A stretch of DNA of 5,048 nt, taken from assembly GCA_030630445.1 (NCBI GenBank), contig DAOVNC010000279.1, positions 1 to 5,048 of the forward strand, written 5' to 3'. Under the pieces are notes generated by a model that was not told where the DNA came from, did no database searches, and was given only the letters and a program-made list of their open reading frames with translations. The stretch's first letter is position 1. Every line of letters starts with the position of its first letter. The position numbers were made by a program, and so were the translations under genes. Origin of the DNA: Kiritimatiellales bacterium. GTDB taxonomy: Bacteria > Verrucomicrobiota > Kiritimatiellia > Kiritimatiellales > Pontiellaceae. This document shows, piece by piece, positions 1-4,837 of this stretch.

Positions 1-79
1 ATGCATTCGGAGTCCACCCCCTGGATATCAGGAAGGCCAAATAATCAGGATCGTTAGCAGCGGCATCCCATAGCGTCAC
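1..79 (-). CDS. Partial gene of unknown function, N-terminus only (GTG start, cut by left edge)
   Basis: A minus-strand reading frame opens with GTG at 79-77 and stays open for 26 codons to the window edge. A good Shine-Dalgarno site, GAGGTG (minus strand of 85-90), lies 5 nt before the GTG. The GTG overlaps the stop of the upstream 242-aa gene as GTGA, the same coupling used through the operon. ATG-started alternatives at 74-72 and 65-63 hit stops within a few codons, which supports the GTG. The visible peptide begins MTLWDAAANDPDYLAFLI and ends near GWTPNA. Its spacing (AA, then LxxLI, then a Gly, then a terminal NA) loosely resembles one ankyrin-type helix-turn-helix unit, but one unit of 26 residues is too little to call. 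It is probably the next cotranscribed gene of the virus operon. Confidence 0.6.
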   Translation of the reverse strand, partial: MTLWDAAANDPDYLAFLISRGWTPNA

Positions 80-804
80 GGTATCACCTCGTAAAGCTCG
101 GATTGTTTGCGCCACTCGGGAACCATGGGGAAAACGACAACCTCCCCGGCGGTGTCGCGGTAGGGTTCTTTCTCATTGTTGTATAGGATGCAGTTCCATG
201 TGATATTTCGACTGTGTTCTGTGGACTTGATCCGTCTTAGGTATTTCCGATCCGGCCAAACTTCCATATTTTTGGCGGCGACTCCTGTCGCCGCAAAGCT
301 GACTGTTTGAGTGTAGCTTGTTAAATCGACTTCGCCGGGATCATCGTAATAGATGCGCGGCGGTTCATCCTCGGACGGCACGGCACGCCAAAACGGCACA
401 TAGTCGAAGGTGTAGAAATGACAGTCCAAGTATTGGGTTGATCCCGACGTGACATAGAAGGTTGTCGACTCAGGCTCTTGCAGGGTGCAATAGGTGTTCC
501 TCCCTCCATTTACAGCGTCCCATGTATAGAGTTTGTAAGGAATCCAATCGTCCGAAATGGTGATGTTTCTAGGGACTTCGTGAGCCCATACAGAATAGGT
601 GTGCAAATTAACAATCTTCACATATTCTTCGTCCGCCATTACTGCGCCGAAGGTTGTTCCACCATTGTCCTGAATGTTGGCCGTCGGGAAATTCTCCCCC
701 GCCCGATGGACAATAGCCCGGACAACAACCGACCCCATTTCGGCGGCAATAGCAGAGTGAGCAAGTAGCGCAATCAGACCTATGGATATATATTTTTTCA
801 ACAT
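76..804 (-). CDS. Hypothetical Sec-exported protein, 242 aa
   Basis: I do not recognise the family. The N-terminus is a classical signal peptide: MLKK, a hydrophobic core at about residues 6-18, then an AIA-AE signal peptidase I site near residue 20. The mature part of about 220 residues is rich in aromatic residues, Thr and acidic residues and looks largely beta-structured, with no further membrane helix. Three cysteines (about residues 106, 128 and 205) could allow disulfide bonding after export. A proline- and acid-rich stretch lies at about 143-160. The ATG overlaps the stop of the preceding gene as TAATG, and its own stop overlaps the next GTG, so it belongs to the virus operon. Export argues for a role in the periplasm or at the cell surface (adsorption interference, exit, or a membrane-associated virion part), but the sequence does not say which. 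Confidence 0.85.
   Translation of the reverse strand: MLKKYISIGLIALLAHSAIAAEMGSVVVRAIVHRAGENFPTANIQDNGGTTFGAVMADEEYVKIVNLHTYSVWAHEVPRNITISDDWIPYKLYTWDAVNGGRNTYCTLQEPESTTFYVTSGSTQYLDCHFYTFDYVPFWRAVPSEDEPPRIYYDDPGEVDLTSYTQTVSFAATGVAAKNMEVWPDRKYLRRIKSTEHSRNITWNCILYNNEKEPYRDTAGEVVVFPMVPEWRKQSELYEVIP
85..90 (-). promoter_or_regulatory. Ribosome binding site for the GTG-started partial gene
   Basis: GAGGTG on the minus strand with a 5-nt spacer to the GTG at 79-77. It lies inside the last codons of the preceding gene and decides in favour of a non-ATG start. Confidence 0.55.
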
Positions 805-1247
805 TATTCAAACCTCTCACTGTATAGCCCGGCGGCCTCGTCATTATCAAAACTGCGGATCATCGCGACAACTTCCCCTGTCCTCTGATCCACCGCGAAA
901 AGTTCAAAATCCGCATAGGGAAAGGTGTTCGTATTGACGGCGGCGGCGGTGTTGGTGGTGACTAGATCGACCGCCGCAAATTCCGGTGCGGTGTTGGTGA
1001 CGGAAACAAGGCCGTTGCTTACCGTGGTGAACTCGACAATATTGGTTGACCAGCCGGAAACCTCAAAAACGGTGTTGGTGGAAATGTTTGTGACCGTGCC
1101 GCTGAATTCCGGTTGCTGGACTACGGGAATCACAAAACGCGCATGGGGTTTGTAGACCGGGTTGTAGATCCCGGATTGAGCCAGGCAAAGCCCGGAAGTA
1201 AATATGAGAGTAAGAATGCAGATGGTTTGCCAGTTATGTCTTTTCAT
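804..1247 (-). CDS. Hypothetical Sec-exported Thr-Asn repeat protein, 147 aa
   Basis: Residues 1-23 form a signal peptide: basic MKRH, hydrophobic core at about 8-21, and a likely signal peptidase I cut after CLA at residue 23. The Cys at 21 follows Leu rather than a small residue, so a lipobox is unlikely. From about residue 50 to 108 the Thr-Asn pair recurs (53, 57, 68, 84, 98, 106), mostly as T-N-T or T-N-I between valines and aromatics, such as STNTVFEV and STNIVEF. This suggests short repeated beta strands or a fibrous segment. The tail (about 110-147) is acidic and non-repetitive. The gene starts 2 nt after the preceding stop and shares TAATG with the following 242-aa gene, so the two exported proteins are consecutive and probably act in the same compartment. 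Function unknown. Confidence 0.85.
   Translation of the reverse strand: MKRHNWQTICILTLIFTSGLCLAQSGIYNPVYKPHARFVIPVVQQPEFSGTVTNISTNTVFEVSGWSTNIVEFTTVSNGLVSVTNTAPEFAAVDLVTTNTAAAVNTNTFPYADFELFAVDQRTGEVVAMIRSFDNDEAAGLYSERFE
948..1080 (-). repeat. Short repeat GGTGTTGGTG, three copies within the Thr-Asn gene
   Basis: The plus-strand decamer GGTGTTGGTG occurs at 948-957, 990-999 and 1071-1080. On the coding strand it reads CACCAACACC and encodes part of the Thr-Asn-Thr repeats. Using the same codons at all three places fits recent internal duplication, or simply low-complexity coding sequence. Confidence 0.6.
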
Positions 1248-1249
1248 GA

Positions 1250-1873
1250 TTAAAACACCTTATTGATATGGTTGATTGAAATTCGGGATTCGCCCTCTTG
1301 GGCCTTGAAATAGATTATTCCCCAACAATTGATGGTGGCCGCGCCGCCTGGGTAGATCACATTGCCGCGCCCGGCGGCGGGATCGGTGGAATCATCCCCC
1401 CACCAAACCGGATACTCCCCGGTGTTCTGGACAATGCGTTCCTTGATCAGTGCATTGGCGGGCAGGATGGTAAAAGCATCTATTGCAACCGTGATCGCCG
1501 CTGGTGTCTCGATAACCGGGGCGGACAGATCAACCTGGACATATCCCTGGACAACGCTTCGCGTGTCGCTCACCGGCCCGAGCGAAAGAACATATTCAAT
1601 CGTCATGTCGGCGTCCGTCATGTTCTTGAAAGTCACGCTGGTGAAGACCGCCGGAACATGGGTGGTTTTATCCTTCGAGAGTCGGACGGTTGAATAGCCC
1701 GTACCGGCCTTGAGCGGGTTGGCTATCCCGTTGTCCGGAGAAACCCATACGTCTGAAGACGAGGTGGTGGTAAAGACCGAAATATATGACCCACGGAACG
1801 GAACGATTTCGCTGCTCCTGGCCGGGATCGTCAAATGGCCTGCGCGTTGCTGGTTTGAAATGGGCATGGTCAT
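1250..1873 (-). CDS. All-beta protein with two domain-like halves, 207 aa; candidate minor capsid/vertex component
   Basis: No signal peptide, membrane helix or catalytic motif is visible. The protein appears to be beta strands throughout. The first half (about 10-115) contains FKNMT and IEYVLSLG followed by VSDTR. This pattern of an aromatic-Asn strand, a beta strand ending in Gly and then a D-x-R turn resembles, from memory, small beta-sandwich virion proteins of marine phages. The second half (about 128-205) has ERIVQNTGEYPVWWGD, a Gly/Pro-rich loop (about 165-178) and strands ending in SRISI, a pattern I associate with short phage structural beta-sandwich domains. Gene start: ATGA overlap with the preceding gene, with GGAG 8 nt before the ATG; Met3 is an alternative start. 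Placed after the anchored repeat protein, it could be a penton, vertex or spike-base protein. That role is inference. Confidence 0.85.
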   Translation of the reverse strand: MTMPISNQQRAGHLTIPARSSEIVPFRGSYISVFTTTSSSDVWVSPDNGIANPLKAGTGYSTVRLSKDKTTHVPAVFTSVTFKNMTDADMTIEYVLSLGPVSDTRSVVQGYVQVDLSAPVIETPAAITVAIDAFTILPANALIKERIVQNTGEYPVWWGDDSTDPAAGRGNVIYPGGAATINCWGIIYFKAQEGESRISINHINKVF

Positions 1874-2358
1874 GGTGTTTCTCCGTTCATGGCCATAAGG
1901 CCAAGCAAGGCTGCGCCGATAAGGCCGACTTTCCAGCCGGTGGACAGCTTGGTTCCGGGCTCTTGAGTTGGCAGCGTAGTTTTTTCAGGGTTCATGAACA
2001 CCGGATCGCTGCCGCCATTTTGCTGCGCGGCCAGTTCAAGAATGTTTTCCGTGTTGGCGTACATGTAGGTCATGGCGTTATCGAGCAGCGCCGAGGTGCG
2101 TTCATCCATGGAGCTCGTGACCAGGCTGGCCCCCTCCCCCATCTGAATGCCCGAGTTGTAGGTTGCGTTTTCCCCGAATATCAGCCCCGCGTTGTCGGAC
2201 AAATCCGTTGCGCCGGATTCGATCAAGGTGGCCCCCATTCCGAGATTCGTGGAGGTGTATTCGCCGTTTTCGCCGACAACGACCGCGCTGTCGCTGGCCA
2301 TGATATCGTTGTCGTTATGCACGTTTGACGCGCTGGATCTGGTACTGCCGCCACCCAT
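1870..2358 (-). CDS. Repeat-containing protein with C-terminal membrane anchor, 162 aa; candidate virion protein
   Basis: The N-terminal 20 residues are Ser/Asn/Gly-rich and probably flexible. Two imperfect copies of a unit of about 33 residues follow: residues about 25-49 and 57-82 share a VGEN/FGEN-x-x-Y core and then MGATLIES versus EGASLVTS. The alternating Gly and Ala with short hydrophobic triplets suggests a beta-roll or trimeric fibre. A short helix lies at about 85-112, then a Pro/Thr-rich linker (about 115-140), then one hydrophobic helix at about 143-157 with only a few residues after it. There is no signal peptide, so it would be a tail-anchored protein with its bulk on one side of a membrane. 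Start at the ATG that shares TAATG with the previous stop, with AAAGGAG 6 nt upstream. In an internal-membrane virus such a protein could link membrane to shell or form part of a vertex (inference). Confidence 0.85.
   Translation of the reverse strand: MGGGSTRSSASNVHNDNDIMASDSAVVVGENGEYTSTNLGMGATLIESGATDLSDNAGLIFGENATYNSGIQMGEGASLVTSSMDERTSALLDNAMTYMYANTENILELAAQQNGGSDPVFMNPEKTTLPTQEPGTKLSTGWKVGLIGAALLGLMAMNGETP
2181..2286 (-). repeat. Two-copy protein-level tandem repeat of about 33 residues
   Basis: Residues about 25-49 and 57-82 of the 162-aa protein align with a shift of 32-33: GEN-x-x-Y cores at about 29-34 and 62-67, then MGATLIES and EGASLVTS. The DNA copies have diverged, so the repeat is clear only in protein. 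Confidence 0.6.
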
Positions 2359-2792
2359 TAGACTCTCCTTTTGTAGATCGTTTCGAGTTTTTCAAACCCG
2401 TGTTGTTCAAGCCGCTTATCCATGCCTGGCCGTTGGCTTCGTACTGTCCATGACGCAAGACCGCTCTTTTCGGCCAGGCCATGGATGAGCGGGAAAAGGG
2501 TGCAGATAAAGGGTTCGTCCTGCGGCTCTATCGAAACCGCGTGAATCACCAGAAAGTTGGAAGGCTTCCCGAGATCGCGTTCAATGCAGCCGGTAAAGAT
2601 CCCGATAAACTCCCCTGCCCTTTCGACCCGGTAAAGCAGGATGCAGCCCGAGCGGATTTGGTTTTCGATCCAGTCCAGGGCGTCCGCCGTGGTCTGCTCG
2701 GATCGTTGAATCAGCTCGCGGGCTTGCTCGAACCAGGCGGAACGAGTGCAGGCCTCAATACACAGATCGTTTATTGGTTTCTGGTTATCCAA
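2358..2792 (-). CDS. GNAT-fold-like protein, 144 aa, TTG start
   Basis: The layout fits a small Gcn5-related N-acetyltransferase fold: helix at about 9-30, helix at about 34-46, a beta hairpin ILLYRVERAG-EFIGIFTG (about 51-68), strand LVIHAVSIEP (81-90), helix about 96-110, strand SWTVRS (114-119), and the closing RPGMDKRLEQHGFEKLETIY with the typical HGF turn near the C-terminus. The usual R/Q-x-x-G-x-G/A acetyl-CoA pyrophosphate loop after the fourth strand is not visible; residues 89-97 read EPQDEPFIC instead. It may therefore be inactive or a structural or adaptor version. No in-frame ATG exists before Met124, so TTG at 2792 is the best start; it overlaps the preceding gene by 22 nt, with a G-rich stretch about 7 nt upstream. 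Alternative: unrelated alpha/beta protein. Fold call moderate, function unknown. Confidence 0.75.
   Translation of the reverse strand: MDNQKPINDLCIEACTRSAWFEQARELIQRSEQTTADALDWIENQIRSGCILLYRVERAGEFIGIFTGCIERDLGKPSNFLVIHAVSIEPQDEPFICTLFPLIHGLAEKSGLASWTVRSQRPGMDKRLEQHGFEKLETIYKRRV
2365..2371 (-). promoter_or_regulatory. Strong ribosome binding site for the 162-aa gene
   Basis: AAAGGAG on the minus strand, 6 nt before the ATG at 2358. It lies within the last codons of the GNAT-like gene, so the two are translationally coupled, and this strong site predicts high expression of the 162-aa protein. Confidence 0.75.
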
Positions 2793-2986
2793 ACCACTAC
2801 CCCCGCCACAACTGCAAGACCAACCACACCGGCAACCACGGTTTGAACGGTGGACATTCCGCCGTTGTTCATCACCATGTCCGAGCCGGTATTATCGCCC
2901 CATTGGTTCTGCTGGTTCCCACCGGATGATGCGCCCCCCTGAAAGGAGGGCGCACTACCGGCGCCAAATGCAGCCAATGGCCCCAT
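2771..2986 (-). CDS. Small protein with C-terminal membrane helix, 71 aa
   Basis: The protein begins MGPLAAFGAG, followed by a Gly/Asn/Gln/Ser-rich flexible stretch (about 15-44) and one strong hydrophobic helix (about 47-67, Val/Gly/Ala-rich) ending in ITRNQ. There is no signal peptide. I place the start at the ATG at 2986 because it shares TAATG with the preceding stop and has AAGAAGG upstream; an in-frame ATG at 3067 would run 27 residues into the preceding gene. Its 3' end overlaps the GNAT-like gene by 22 nt. Size and shape match the small virion membrane proteins of internal-membrane phages such as PM2 and PRD1. A Gly-rich single-helix peptide could also be compared with filamentous-phage coat proteins, but the neighbouring candidate capsid gene argues against that. 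Confidence 0.8.
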   Translation of the reverse strand: MGPLAAFGAGSAPSFQGGASSGGNQQNQWGDNTGSDMVMNNGGMSTVQTVVAGVVGLAVVAGVVVWITRNQ

Positions 2987-3273
2987 TACGCGGCCTTCTT
3001 TCCGCCGTACATGTAGAGCCCGACACAGAACGCAATGGCGCTTGCGATCCCAACCGGCTTGACCCATCCCGGCAGCGCCTTGCGCTGTTCGAGCGGGTTG
3101 GTCGGTGCAACCGGGCGCGGGGCTTCAACGCGTGCGGTCGGACTATCGACCTCTTCGCTGCCGAAACCCGATAGCCCCCAGATTTCATCAGAGGCCCGGT
3201 CGGCCACTGCCGTGGCAATGACCTGGCCGGCCGATGAACTCGCCGCTTTATTCAAAGCATCGAGAAGGTTCAT
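2986..3273 (-). CDS. Small protein with C-terminal membrane helix, 95 aa
   Basis: The N-terminal part (1-35) is Ala/Ser-rich and amphipathic (MNLLDALNKAASSS). A Pro-rich linker (about 45-62) and a basic patch (about 63-73) follow, then one membrane helix (about 72-90, VGIASAIAFCVGLYMY) and a basic GGKKAA tail. No signal peptide. The start is the ATG at 3273, 1 nt after the capsid-gene stop (TAGCATG), with AAGGCGG upstream. The position directly after the candidate major capsid gene and the single tail anchor suggest a virion membrane protein, perhaps bridging the internal membrane and the shell; PM2-type viruses encode several such proteins. Assignment to a specific PM2 or PRD1 protein is not possible from sequence alone. 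Confidence 0.85.
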   Translation of the reverse strand: MNLLDALNKAASSSAGQVIATAVADRASDEIWGLSGFGSEEVDSPTARVEAPRPVAPTNPLEQRKALPGWVKPVGIASAIAFCVGLYMYGGKKAA

Positions 3274-3274
3274 G

Positions 3275-4162
3275 CTACGCCGCCTTCAGGAATTTGCGGA
3301 CCTGCTCATACCACAGGCGGCAGTTCGCCGTTACCGGCACACCGTCGACCGCGAAGTTCGGAGCCACCAGCAACGAGCCCAGACCGGTTTCAAAGAAGTA
3401 GGCCGGGAGGTCTTCCTTATTGAAGTCGAGCGTGGCGTAACCTGCCTGCGGACTGCGGTAGCAGTATTTCAGCATCTGGTTGATCATGTCCTGGCGAACA
3501 TCACGAAGCGGATACTGTTTGGAGTTGATCGAAATCGTCCAATCCTCCACGACCAAATCGGTCGGCTCTTCCAGATGGAAGGCGTTCAGGCACAGCTCCG
3601 GACTTTCAAACGGAATCGTGCTGATCTCGACCGAGCCACCCGCCGCCGGAACCAACTTGTCCTGGCTGTTGATGCGGATGTGTTCACCCAGATCCTGTTT
3701 GAGGTTGTAGTCCACTTCGCCCCAGACCTCGACACGGGTGCAACCCGTGGTGTCAGCCGCGAATTCGAAATCCAGGACCATATCTTTCAGGTCGCGGGTT
3801 CCGAGTGTGAGCTGGTTGCGGCGGCTTTCATCCTTGCCGGTTCCGGCAGCCGGATCGTAGTGCAGCAAGTGTGCAGCCGTTCCGAGTCCCAGGGACTCGT
3901 AATGCAGCAGATGGCGATAATCCATGAATCCCGGCGTCAGGCTGTTTACCAGCGCAAAGTTGCCGTCGTTCTTGTGCGTTACCGACAGCGTGAGGGCGTC
4001 CAGGGCATCCTTGAATGCACTGCCGACGCAAAGCGCCGCACCGTTGAAGCCCAGGAACGCCAGGCGTCCGATCGTGCCCTGGTGCTTGATATCGATCGGC
4101 AGCGGTTTGTTGCCGCTATCCGATACTTCGACGGATCCGAGTTTTTGAAGATTCCGGATCAT
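3275..4162 (-). CDS. Candidate double-jelly-roll major capsid protein (PM2 P2-like), 295 aa
   Basis: The protein has no membrane helix or enzyme motif and is beta-rich throughout. The first residues (MIRNLQKLGSVEVSDSG, then LPIDI) match the pattern I know for PM2-like capsid proteins: basic start, KL-x-S-[IV], a Gly, then an alternating strand. The first half (about 1-165) and second half (about 166-295) could each make one jelly roll, joined near 160-180. In the second half, IPFESPELCLNAFHLEE, VVEDWTISINSKQYPLRDV and SPQAGYATLDF follow the order typical of P2-type capsids (hydrophobic strand, DG/NS-turn strand, helix, then G-Y-x-x-x-DF). Length 295 compares with about 270 for PM2. Start: ATG sharing TAATG with the upstream gene, AAGGTGG 7 nt before. 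Followed by small anchored proteins, as expected for an internal-membrane virus. The call is by pattern, not by alignment. Confidence 0.65.
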   Translation of the reverse strand: MIRNLQKLGSVEVSDSGNKPLPIDIKHQGTIGRLAFLGFNGAALCVGSAFKDALDALTLSVTHKNDGNFALVNSLTPGFMDYRHLLHYESLGLGTAAHLLHYDPAAGTGKDESRRNQLTLGTRDLKDMVLDFEFAADTTGCTRVEVWGEVDYNLKQDLGEHIRINSQDKLVPAAGGSVEISTIPFESPELCLNAFHLEEPTDLVVEDWTISINSKQYPLRDVRQDMINQMLKYCYRSPQAGYATLDFNKEDLPAYFFETGLGSLLVAPNFAVDGVPVTANCRLWYEQVRKFLKAA

Positions 4163-4299
4163 TATTTTACCACCTTGGATTTAACCGCGTCGACAGCGCG
4201 CGCAGCTTTCGGGGTGGCGAGATTGCCCAGCACACAGGCGATAGTCGCCAGGGCGACGAAGCCAAGTGTGGTTTTGGGCGTGAGTTTTGGTGCTTTCAT
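4162..4299 (-). CDS. Basic single-helix membrane peptide, 45 aa, first gene of the operon
   Basis: The peptide has a basic N-terminus (MKAPKLTPK), a hydrophobic segment at about residues 11-28 (LGFVALATIACVLGNLA) and a Lys/Arg-rich C-terminus (KAARAVDAVKSKVVK). The start at 4299 is favoured over an in-frame ATG at 4347 because GGAGGAA lies 3 nt upstream (core GGAGG 5 nt from the ATG) and the extension would add polar residues without such a site. Its stop shares TAATG with the capsid gene. It could be a small virion membrane protein with basic tails contacting DNA or the capsid. Alternatively it could be a cleaved export peptide, since ARA-V resembles a signal peptidase site. Too short for family assignment. 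Confidence 0.7.
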   Translation of the reverse strand: MKAPKLTPKTTLGFVALATIACVLGNLATPKAARAVDAVKSKVVK

Positions 4300-4302
4300 G
4301 CG

Positions 4303-4309
4303 TTCCTCC
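4303..4309 (-). promoter_or_regulatory. Ribosome binding site deciding the start of the 45-aa gene
   Basis: Minus-strand GGAGGAA immediately before the ATG at 4299. It supports a 45-aa product rather than a 61-aa one starting at 4347. Confidence 0.75.
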
Positions 4310-4349
4310 GTGTTGGTTAAAAATTGCATTCCCAATGTCGGAAACAATG

Positions 4350-4355
4350 ATTACA
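4350..4355 (-). promoter_or_regulatory. Possible -10 element of the virion operon promoter
   Basis: TGTAAT on the minus strand matches a sigma-70 -10 box in 5 of 6 positions and lies 51 nt before the first start codon, downstream of the minus-strand terminator at 4401-4432. No good -35 is present 16-18 nt upstream (only a T-rich stretch), so an activator or phage-specific factor may be needed. Weak call. Confidence 0.25.
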
Positions 4356-4400
4356 CGGAAAAAGGCCGTTTCGAAAAATCACGCGAAATTTTGTGCAGGC

Positions 4401-4432
4401 AAAAAATTAACCCGCAGAATATCAGCGGGTTA
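4401..4432 (-). terminator. Rho-independent terminator on the minus strand, upstream of the operon
   Basis: A perfect 8-bp inverted repeat, TAACCCGC and GCGGGTTA (4408-4415 and 4425-4432), flanks a 9-nt loop. Read on the minus strand, the stem is followed by ATTTTTTGCC. There is no immediate T-run on the plus side, so it acts leftward. It would end a transcript coming from the right (about 4430-4800), insulating the operon from upstream transcription. Confidence 0.75.
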
Positions 4433-4728
4433 GAGAGGAAAATAGTTGTTTTTTGTTTTCGAACGTCCCGCGTGAGGATTCGACGCGCTCGCGAAGACCT
4501 TCTCAACGCTGTTGTTCTGCAACACCTACTCCAGCGGCTAAAGGGACTACCCTCCACTGTTCTCTGGTCATCCCTCCATCGGAGCATCAACCGTACTGGC
4601 CGGAGACGGTCACGAGCGTGCTTTTCGTTTTTTATAACTGCGATTTTCCTCTCGGATTTCTCAATGATACACTTGGGCATCTTTAGACCAAATCCAAACA
4701 ATGTATATAAACATAAAAAATATGATAT
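4401..4728 (-). ncRNA. Candidate small RNA ending at the minus-strand terminator
   Basis: No good protein gene ends at the terminator, so what it terminates may be a non-coding RNA. The block 4455-4640 folds locally: TGTTG/CAACA (4510-4514 with 4520-4524, loop TTCTG), CGCTG/CAGCG (4507-4511 with 4532-4536) as an alternative outer stem, and ACCGT/ACGGT pairing around 4590-4610. A weak promoter-like pair, TTGTTT (minus strand of 4758-4763) and TATGTA (4735-4740) with 17-nt spacing, would give a start near 4728. The 5' end and existence are inferred only. Confidence 0.25.
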
Positions 4729-4765
4729 ATTCTGTACATATATATGCAGCATTTTAAAAACAACT

Positions 4766-4784
4766 ATATTGGACATCATATTGG
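4766..4784. repeat. Direct repeat ATATTGG x2, 12-bp spacing, in AT-rich region
   Basis: ATATTGG occurs at 4766-4772 and 4778-4784. Direct repeats about one helical turn apart in AT-rich DNA between divergent units could be a regulator binding site or part of an origin. Short repeats also arise easily in such biased DNA. Confidence 0.3.
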
Positions 4785-4837
4785 TATATATTATGCTTTA
4801 TCTTTGTATTGATCCCTGGTTGTTCGATGGATGATTG

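Noticed and set aside
1786..2328. Plus-strand open frame of 180 codons
   Set aside because: Antisense to the 162-aa gene, which has a strong ribosome binding site and coupled start and stop; His/Val/Gly-rich shadow composition.
4470..4550. tRNA-like stretch on the minus strand (GTCCC ... TCGAATCC ... GGGAC)
   Set aside because: Only five acceptor pairs can be drawn; the T-arm stem does not pair, and no proper D or anticodon arm forms. At most a chance resemblance.
4415..4600. Tiny minus-strand peptide frames, for example one starting MTREQWRVV (22 codons)
   Set aside because: Too short, with a GGAGG directly abutting the ATG and stops in all frames nearby; indistinguishable from chance.
4605..4640. 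Plus-strand terminator (CACGAGCGTG followed by TTTTCGTTTTTT)
   Set aside because: The inverted repeat leaves a loop of two bases, so only about three pairs can form, and no plus-strand gene ends before it.
4351..4779. Minus-strand open frame of 142 codons
   Set aside because: It reads straight through the terminator hairpin, has no ribosome binding site, and its middle is unnaturally rich in Arg, Ser and Cys.
3035..4834. Long plus-strand open frame of 599 codons
   Set aside because: It is antisense to the capsid and neighbouring genes, lacks a ribosome binding site, crosses the AT-rich intergenic region and has shadow-like composition (Arg, Gln and Val runs). The minus-strand genes have coupled starts and coherent proteins.
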